Origin: an uncultured Lachnospiraceae bacterium
GTDB lineage: Bacteria > Bacillota > Clostridia > Lachnospirales > Lachnospiraceae
DNA length: 64,000 nucleotides
Assembly: GCA_949949005.1 (NCBI GenBank)
Contig: CATLHM010000001.1
Location: 1 to 64,000 of the forward strand
Reading direction: 5' to 3'
In this document: in pieces, positions 59,222-64,000 of the stretch
Numbering within the stretch: the stretch's first letter is position 1
How the letters are laid out: every line of letters begins with the position of its first letter
Position numbers and translations under genes: made by a program
Notes under the pieces: generated by a model
The model's database searches: none
Told to the model about the DNA's origin: nothing
The model's input: the letters and a program-made list of their open reading frames with translations, nothing else

Positions 59222-59254
59222 AGCCGGAAAAGCAACAACACTTTTTCCGGCTTT
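59222..59254 (+). other. Hairpin between the anti-sigma and lipoprotein genes
   Basis: AGCCGGAAAA pairs with TTTTCCGGCT around a GCAACAACAC loop, followed by TT only. It may be a partial terminator or mRNA-processing stem that lowers lipoprotein expression. Confidence 0.5.
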
Positions 59255-59298
59255 GCGGCAGGGAGTGACCTAAATAAATGAGAAACGAGAGGATAAAA

Positions 59299-60189
59299 AT
59301 GTTGAAAGAAAAGTATCCAAAGTTATCAGCTGCTTTTGTTGCAGTTTTAACGTTTGCAAATATTTTTTCTCTGACCGGATGTGGGAAAACGGAGAATACC
59401 GGCTCACAGGCAGATCAGAAAGTACCATTTGAGATTTCAGAAACAGAACAGGAGGTAATGTCAGCACATACTGACGCATCAGTCCAAACTGATGCAGACA
59501 CTGCCCAGACGCAGAACGATGAACAGGGTGCAGGAATGAGCGGTACGATGAGGGCATATTCCGACAAAGAAAAAGAGCGTATGGCCAAGCTGCAGGAATC
59601 CTATCAGAATGAAACTGCAAAGCCTGAAAAGATGATTCAGGAGGTAGACAGCGCGGAGGATGTGACGGAAGGAACGCTCTGCTATATCATATCTACCGGA
59701 GAATATTATCTGCCGGACAGGGAGCTTACCGACGAGGAGCTTTTGGAGATTATTGACTGCAATTTCCGGATAGCTCTCAACACGAATCGAAAGACACAGG
59801 CGCAGTGGGATGCACAGACTCGCGCCGAGAGGGCTGAGCTTGAGGCAAAAGTGAAGGCGGCAGGCGGCATCAGCGAGGAGAAGGCGGTAGAGATTGCTCA
59901 GAAAGCGATGGAAACAGACCTTGGTGAAAAAGCAAAGGAATTAAAGTTAGGTGTAGATGAGACATTTGGCTGGAGTTCGGATCTGTGTGTGGCAGATTGG
60001 AGCGAAATAAAGGAAAAAGACAAGGGCGCATTAGCATATTCCGTTGGATTTGGCAATATGATAGAAGATGAGACAGAGATAGAAGATTGGCTCAATTACG
60101 TATGTGTGGTCAATGCTGTGGATGGCAGTATTTTAGAGGCTTACACGATACAGGGATTAGGAGATAATACTGTCTATTATGAGCACTAA
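59299..60189 (+). CDS. Lipoprotein paralogous to the anti-sigma outside domain
   Basis: This 296-residue protein has a signal peptide (YPKLSAAFVAVLTFANIFSL) with lipobox LTGC, then a low-complexity spacer and the same domain as its neighbour: YSDKEKERMAKLQESYQNET, EDVTEGTLCYIISTGEYYLP, ISEEKAVEIAQKAMETDLGE, VNAVDGSILEAYT. The start at 59299 has GAGAGGATAAAA upstream; 59278 is an alternative. It could compete for, or pass on, the signal sensed by the anti-sigma protein. Confidence 0.8.
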   Translation: MLKEKYPKLSAAFVAVLTFANIFSLTGCGKTENTGSQADQKVPFEISETEQEVMSAHTDASVQTDADTAQTQNDEQGAGMSGTMRAYSDKEKERMAKLQESYQNETAKPEKMIQEVDSAEDVTEGTLCYIISTGEYYLPDRELTDEELLEIIDCNFRIALNTNRKTQAQWDAQTRAERAELEAKVKAAGGISEEKAVEIAQKAMETDLGEKAKELKLGVDETFGWSSDLCVADWSEIKEKDKGALAYSVGFGNMIEDETEIEDWLNYVCVVNAVDGSILEAYTIQGLGDNTVYYEH

Positions 60190-60318
60190 CTCTGATAAAT
60201 CCAGACAGGATCGGAAAAGAAGTCTGTTTTTCTGATCCTGTAATATAGCTTGCAAGGGCGCCTTTCGTCTGACGGATGGTTCCTTTCTGCGACAGATCGT
60301 AAAGGAGGACAGAAAGAA

Positions 60319-61854
60319 ATGAAAGAACTTGAATATCAGGGCACAGTGAAAAGATGGGACATGTTTGAGATTGTACTTGAAGGGCCGAAGGAGGGAAATC
60401 CCTTTACGGAGCAGGAAGTAAGGGCAGAATTTTGCGGGGCTCAGGAAACCGTCTCCTGCGACGGGTTTTATGACGGGGAAGGGATTTACCGGGTGAGATT
60501 TATGCCTGCCTTCGAGGGAGAGTATTCCTTTACGGTGAGCAGCAGCTTTGGAGAAGAACAGAGAGGCGCTTTCCGGGTGGAAGCGCCGGATGAGGGCTGC
60601 CACGGCCCTGTGAGGGTGGCGGATACCTGGCATTTTGCCTATGAGGACGGCACGCCTTATTATTCTGTGGGAACCACCTGCTATGTATGGCATCTGCAGT
60701 CTGCGCAGCGGCAAAGGGAAACCCTGGAGACTCTTGAAAAAAGTGCTTTTAACAAGATTAGGTTCTGCATCTTCCCCAAGCATTACGATTATAATCTGGG
60801 GGAGCCCCAAGGGTATCCCTATGAGGGGACACCGGTGGATTCCAGCAAGATAAACAGCGAAAATTTCTGGGACTATACCGGAAAAACAGAAGGGAACCAC
60901 TGGGATTTTACAAGGTTTCGCCCGCAGTATTTCCGGCATATTGACCACTGCATTGAAAAGCTGCAGAAGCTGGGGATAGAGGCAGACCTGATCATCATGC
61001 ACCCTTACGACAGATGGGGATTTTCGCGTATGAGCAAGGAGGAGGACACCCTGTATTACAACTACATCATTGCCAGGTTCAGCGCATACCGTAATGTCTG
61101 GTGGTCTCTGGCAAATGAGTATGATCTGATGCCTCAGAAGTCTTTGGAAGACTGGGAGGGGTATGCGGCTATTCTGGGCGAAAAAGACCCTTATCACCAT
61201 CTCAGGTCTATTCACAACTGTATGAACCTGTACGATTTTCAGCGTCCATGGATTACCCACTGTAGTGTACAGAGGATTGATCTCTACAAAAGCGCGGAAA
61301 CGGTAAGCGAGCTGCGGCAGAGATTTCGGAAGCCGGTGGTGATGGATGAGATGGGTTATGAAGGGGATATTCAGCACGGATGGGGGAACTTAACCGGCGA
61401 GGAGATGGTGCGCAGATTCTGGGAGGCGGCCTGCCGGGGAGGATACCCGGGACATGGGGAGACCTATCTGAACAAAGAGAGCCTCTGGTGGTCCCACGGA
61501 GGAAAACTCTACGGAGAAAGCCACAAGAGATTTGCCTTTTTGCTGGAAATTATGAAGGAGACGCCGGGAGGCGGCCTAAAGCCCTGGGAGAGGGGCGGTT
61601 GGGACGAGGTGTGCGGAGTTCCTCAGAGAAGCCTAAAAATGACCGGGGACGTGGAGGATTATTATCTGTTTTATTACAGCTTTATGCGGCCTTCCTTCCG
61701 GGAGTTTTATTTCGATGAGGAAAGCCGCTGGCGGGTACGGGTGCTGGATACCTGGAATATGACGATTGAGGACCGGGGGATTTTTCAGGGGAAATTCAGG
61801 GTGGAGCTTCCGGCCAGAGCGTACATGGCGGTTCAGATCCGGAGAGTATCTTAA
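60319..61854 (+). CDS. Glycosidase-like protein (DUF5060/DUF4038, GH140-like)
   Basis: This 511-residue protein has an N-terminal beta domain (VKRWDMFEIVLEGPKEGNPF, typical of DUF5060) and a TIM barrel (YYSVGTTCYVWHLQSAQRQR, FNKIRFCIFPKHYDYN, WWSLANEYDL with a candidate acid, PVVMDEMGYEG with a candidate nucleophile), then a C-terminal beta region (DUF5605-like). Such enzymes act on apiose- or rhamnose-containing glycans, or on other plant side chains. No signal peptide. GGAGG precedes the ATG at 60319. Confidence 0.8.
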   Translation: MKELEYQGTVKRWDMFEIVLEGPKEGNPFTEQEVRAEFCGAQETVSCDGFYDGEGIYRVRFMPAFEGEYSFTVSSSFGEEQRGAFRVEAPDEGCHGPVRVADTWHFAYEDGTPYYSVGTTCYVWHLQSAQRQRETLETLEKSAFNKIRFCIFPKHYDYNLGEPQGYPYEGTPVDSSKINSENFWDYTGKTEGNHWDFTRFRPQYFRHIDHCIEKLQKLGIEADLIIMHPYDRWGFSRMSKEEDTLYYNYIIARFSAYRNVWWSLANEYDLMPQKSLEDWEGYAAILGEKDPYHHLRSIHNCMNLYDFQRPWITHCSVQRIDLYKSAETVSELRQRFRKPVVMDEMGYEGDIQHGWGNLTGEEMVRRFWEAACRGGYPGHGETYLNKESLWWSHGGKLYGESHKRFAFLLEIMKETPGGGLKPWERGGWDEVCGVPQRSLKMTGDVEDYYLFYYSFMRPSFREFYFDEESRWRVRVLDTWNMTIEDRGIFQGKFRVELPARAYMAVQIRRVS

Positions 61855-61894
61855 AAGTGAACGGATCACCTGTACACCAATCTGTTTTTGATTT

Positions 61895-63025
61895 TTATTC
61901 TGCCTCTGCCAACTGGTGGAGGCAGGATAATGCCCGTTCGTCGTGGGTTTTCATCCGCTCGATCTGAGCGGCAAACAGGCGTCGGTTTTCCGGCCTGGCA
62001 AGCTGGCGTATCTGCTTTTCGCCCCGTTCCCAGCCGCCCAGGACAGGAATCATTTCCTCCCACAGAATTTTCGTGATCTGTTCGAATTCCGCCGCGGCTT
62101 TTTTCAGGCCGGGTGCCTGCAGGGGATATTTTTCCGCCATTTGGCGCAGATACTTTGCGGCGTTCATGCGCCCGTCAGAGAGGCAGTCCATGGCGTCTCC
62201 ATGACACATCATGCGTTCCACCAGCACGGGAAAGACAGCGTCACGGGGAAAATCCCTGTCGTATAAAAGCGCATTTTTCCATGCGTCATAGGCAAGGGTT
62301 CCCTTGGCATAGGTTCCGCACATGCGTCCTTTTAAAGCTTCTGTGGCATTTGCGAGCACTTCCTTCAGGGAAAAGGGCAAAAGGGGCTTTGTGCCGGTGG
62401 CAATCAGGGCAATGGTCTCGGGATTTTCCCACCAGTCTCCTGTGATGAAGTAACCGTTTTTATCAAAGGTAACGCTTGCCCGGTATTCCGGATATTCCTG
62501 AAAAACATTCCATCCCAGCAACAGATTGCCGTTTTCCCGATAACCGGCAATGACGCAGGCTTCCGGCGGCCCGATGATGCCCAGGGCAATGACGGGATTG
62601 CCCTGGGCTATTTCATTGCGGATAAAAGCCATGAAATCTTCTTTTTGAACAGAAGGAGATTTGCCGGAGCCGGGCATCCGCTGTTTCACCTGCGGGCAGT
62701 TCGGAAAGTGCTCTGCCTCTTGTTTTGGATCCGGCGTGCGTTTCAGGATTTTCAAATCCCGTTCCATGGCGCGCATTCCGCAGAGGAAGATCTGATCCGG
62801 ACTGTCAAAGGAAAGGATCGCATCCACATTGCCGCCGTTCCAGCAGGAGGTATCCCAGACCAGCCGGAATGCTGCGCCGCTTTCCGCCATGGCCCGGGCA
62901 TAATCTACGGGGATACCCAGATACCTGGCGCAGGAGAGTATGCACATGGGAAAGGGCGTACAGCCGTCCTGCCCGTAAGCCACTCTGGGGACGCCGTATA
63001 AGATTGCCGAATGATTATTTTCCAT
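61895..63025 (-). CDS. BtrH/C39-peptidase-like protein
   Basis: This 376-residue soluble protein opens AILYGVPRVAYGQDGCTPFP, which places a Cys where cysteine-peptidase-like or BtrH N-terminal domains have one, followed by ALGIIGPPEACVIAGYRENG and LLGWNVFQEYPEY (candidate His/Asn positions are unclear). The helical C-terminal half is unassigned. The start at 63025 follows GCGAGGAAAATA and overlaps the AraC gene by 11 nt, so the two work together. Confidence 0.6.
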   Translation of the reverse strand: MENNHSAILYGVPRVAYGQDGCTPFPMCILSCARYLGIPVDYARAMAESGAAFRLVWDTSCWNGGNVDAILSFDSPDQIFLCGMRAMERDLKILKRTPDPKQEAEHFPNCPQVKQRMPGSGKSPSVQKEDFMAFIRNEIAQGNPVIALGIIGPPEACVIAGYRENGNLLLGWNVFQEYPEYRASVTFDKNGYFITGDWWENPETIALIATGTKPLLPFSLKEVLANATEALKGRMCGTYAKGTLAYDAWKNALLYDRDFPRDAVFPVLVERMMCHGDAMDCLSDGRMNAAKYLRQMAEKYPLQAPGLKKAAAEFEQITKILWEEMIPVLGGWERGEKQIRQLARPENRRLFAAQIERMKTHDERALSCLHQLAEAE

Positions 63026-63458
63026 TATTTTCCTCGCTTTCGTGTTGTTTACCGCAATGACTGGTTTTTGGGGCTGGTTTTTCGGGCAGACCGATGCCGA
63101 ACACGCCCGCGCAGAGCCGGATGCGGGTAAGCGAAGGCTCTGCGGCGCGAAACTGTGACGGCGAATAACCCGTAAAACGCCTGAAAACCCGTGAGAACAC
63201 GGTCCGGCCCGAAAATCCGTACTGTATGGCAATATCAATAATCTTTTTATCCGTACACAGAAGCTCCCCGGCGGCATTGGCAATTTTTCGCTCCTGGATA
63301 TAGCGGGAAAGGGATTTCCCTGTGCTTGCGCGGAACACATCCCGGATGTGTGCCAGAGAAAAGCCTGTCTGGCGGGCAAGCTCCTCCAGATTGATTTCTT
63401 CCTGTACGCGGGTCTCCACAAATGTGCAGACAGACCATATGAGAATGTATTGATTCAT
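63015..63458 (-). CDS. AraC-family DNA-binding regulator (HTH only)
   Basis: This 147-residue protein consists of the AraC double helix-turn-helix: EEINLEELARQTGFSLAHIR, STGKSLSRYIQERKIANAAG and KIIDIAIQYGFSGRTVFSRV, then FRRFTGYSPSQFR, plus a short tail. No ligand-binding domain is present; the coupled BtrH-like protein may supply one in trans. The start at 63458 has GGAGGTG upstream; an earlier frame start at 63533 is less likely. Confidence 0.85.
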   Translation of the reverse strand: MNQYILIWSVCTFVETRVQEEINLEELARQTGFSLAHIRDVFRASTGKSLSRYIQERKIANAAGELLCTDKKIIDIAIQYGFSGRTVFSRVFRRFTGYSPSQFRAAEPSLTRIRLCAGVFGIGLPEKPAPKTSHCGKQHESEENNGK

Positions 63459-63551
63459 TGCAGCACGGTTCACCTCCGGATTTCGATTGCTTATAAGCAG
63501 GTAGAGTATAACACAGCCAGGAGGGCGGCGCACGATAATTTTAAGGATGTT

Positions 63552-64000
63552 TTAGGACGGATGCTTTAAGACAATAGCCTGTCTGACAAAGTCGGCGGTT
63601 CCGGCTCCGCCTGCCTTGTCAATGTTGTTCTTAAAGCGTTCATCACAGACGTACATTTCACCCAGCCCGCGAAGGATTTCATCGGTACATACATAGTAGT
63701 GATCGGTTATAAATTGCTGTAATGCAGAGATTTTCTCCTGCACTTCATGGGCGTCGGGAGATAAATGCTTTATTTTTCCCAATTCGGAAAACATTGTCAT
63801 CATTTCGTCTGCAAGTTTGCCATAACCTTCTTTATCCCGGGAAATATCCTTTTGCCGGTATTCCTGATACGCTTTGGTATTGCCCCATTTTGCTTTGACT
63901 TCCTCCTCATACTTTTCAATTTCACTCTTGTCGAAAACATCAAAATTCATTGCTTCTGCTCCTTTCTTTTGAATTTCCCGGGTAAAGGCAATCAGTTCCC
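63552..64000 (-). CDS. TipA-type regulator, C-terminal part (cut by the window edge)
   Basis: The TipAS ligand domain is clear: SEIEKYEEEVKAKWGNTKAY, LADEMMTMFSELGK, HYYVCTDEILRGLGEMYVCD and NNIDKAGGAGTADFVRQAI. The frame stays open upstream to the window edge (ELIAFTREIQKKGAEAM before the internal Met at 63950), matching the linker that joins TipAS to a MerR helix-turn-helix. The full gene is therefore a MerR/TipAL-type regulator of multidrug response. An internal start at 63950, giving a TipAS-only product, is possible because AAAGGAG precedes it. Confidence 0.8.
   Translation of the reverse strand, partial: ELIAFTREIQKKGAEAMNFDVFDKSEIEKYEEEVKAKWGNTKAYQEYRQKDISRDKEGYGKLADEMMTMFSELGKIKHLSPDAHEVQEKISALQQFITDHYYVCTDEILRGLGEMYVCDERFKNNIDKAGGAGTADFVRQAIVLKHPS

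Overview
The window looks like the chromosome of a gut-type Clostridia, most probably Lachnospiraceae. This is inferred from gene content: Feo iron uptake, L-serine dehydratase in two subunits, LytTR two-component signalling with ABC exporters, rhamnosidase and other glycosidases, DUF6033-like and AAA-ATPase/PD-(D/E)XK proteins, strong GGAGG ribosome sites and mixed AT/GC content. No rRNA, tRNA or phage structural genes were seen.

Bases 1-17490 are a type III (III-D-like) CRISPR-Cas locus. A truncated cas10 tail is followed by an overlapping operon for a Csx10-like protein, a double-RAMP Cas7, a Csx19-like small protein and a TIGR03986-like RAMP protein. An accessory stretch (6.7-10.8 kb) then holds three short CRISPR arrays, two RelB/DinJ-type antitoxins whose toxins are both broken, a MITE-like element, a short palindromic repeat and a frameshifted DUF6431 gene. 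After that come a CARF-HEPN protein, cas1, cas2 and a 933-residue protein joining a reverse transcriptase to an archaeo-eukaryotic primase (prim-pol) domain, then an eight-repeat CRISPR array. All four arrays carry paralogous leaders: a promoter, then a 20-nt near-palindrome 57 or 58 nt before the first repeat. The cas10 GGDD region is absent because a divergent gene starts just upstream of the remnant. At this locus the adaptation module therefore looks intact while cyclic-oligoadenylate synthesis looks lost or supplied in trans.

Bases 17.5-31.6 kb are ordinary chromosome with several mobile-looking ATPases: a MYG1-like exonuclease behind a structured leader, a LysR regulator, a 23-nt tandem repeat, a DUF4143-type ATPase, a HAD hydrolase, an AAA-ATPase/PD-(D/E)XK protein, a LytTR regulator with a cytosolic kinase and two ABC half-transporters, DUF3800, and a lipase-DtxR operon. 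Bases 31.6-39.5 kb hold iron and metal functions: a DtxR-type regulator, two FeoA, FeoB and a FeoB-associated Cys-rich peptide, then hypB, a large Fe-S/FAD oxidoreductase and hypA.

Bases 39.5-48.4 kb hold an Rpn-family nuclease, another DUF4143-type ATPase, a HelD-like helicase joined to a GH31 N-terminal-like domain by a 12-residue repeat linker, and a second AAA-ATPase/PD-(D/E)XK protein. Bases 48.5-55.9 kb hold a carbohydrate cluster (GH78 rhamnosidase, sugar isomerase, Gfo/Idh/MocA dehydrogenase) mixed with three unrecognised coiled-coil proteins. Bases 56-64 kb hold L-serine dehydratase, an ECF-like sigma factor with a membrane protein and a paralogous lipoprotein, a DUF4038/GH140-like glycosidase, an AraC regulator with a BtrH/C39-like partner, and the C-terminal part of a TipA-type regulator cut by the window edge.
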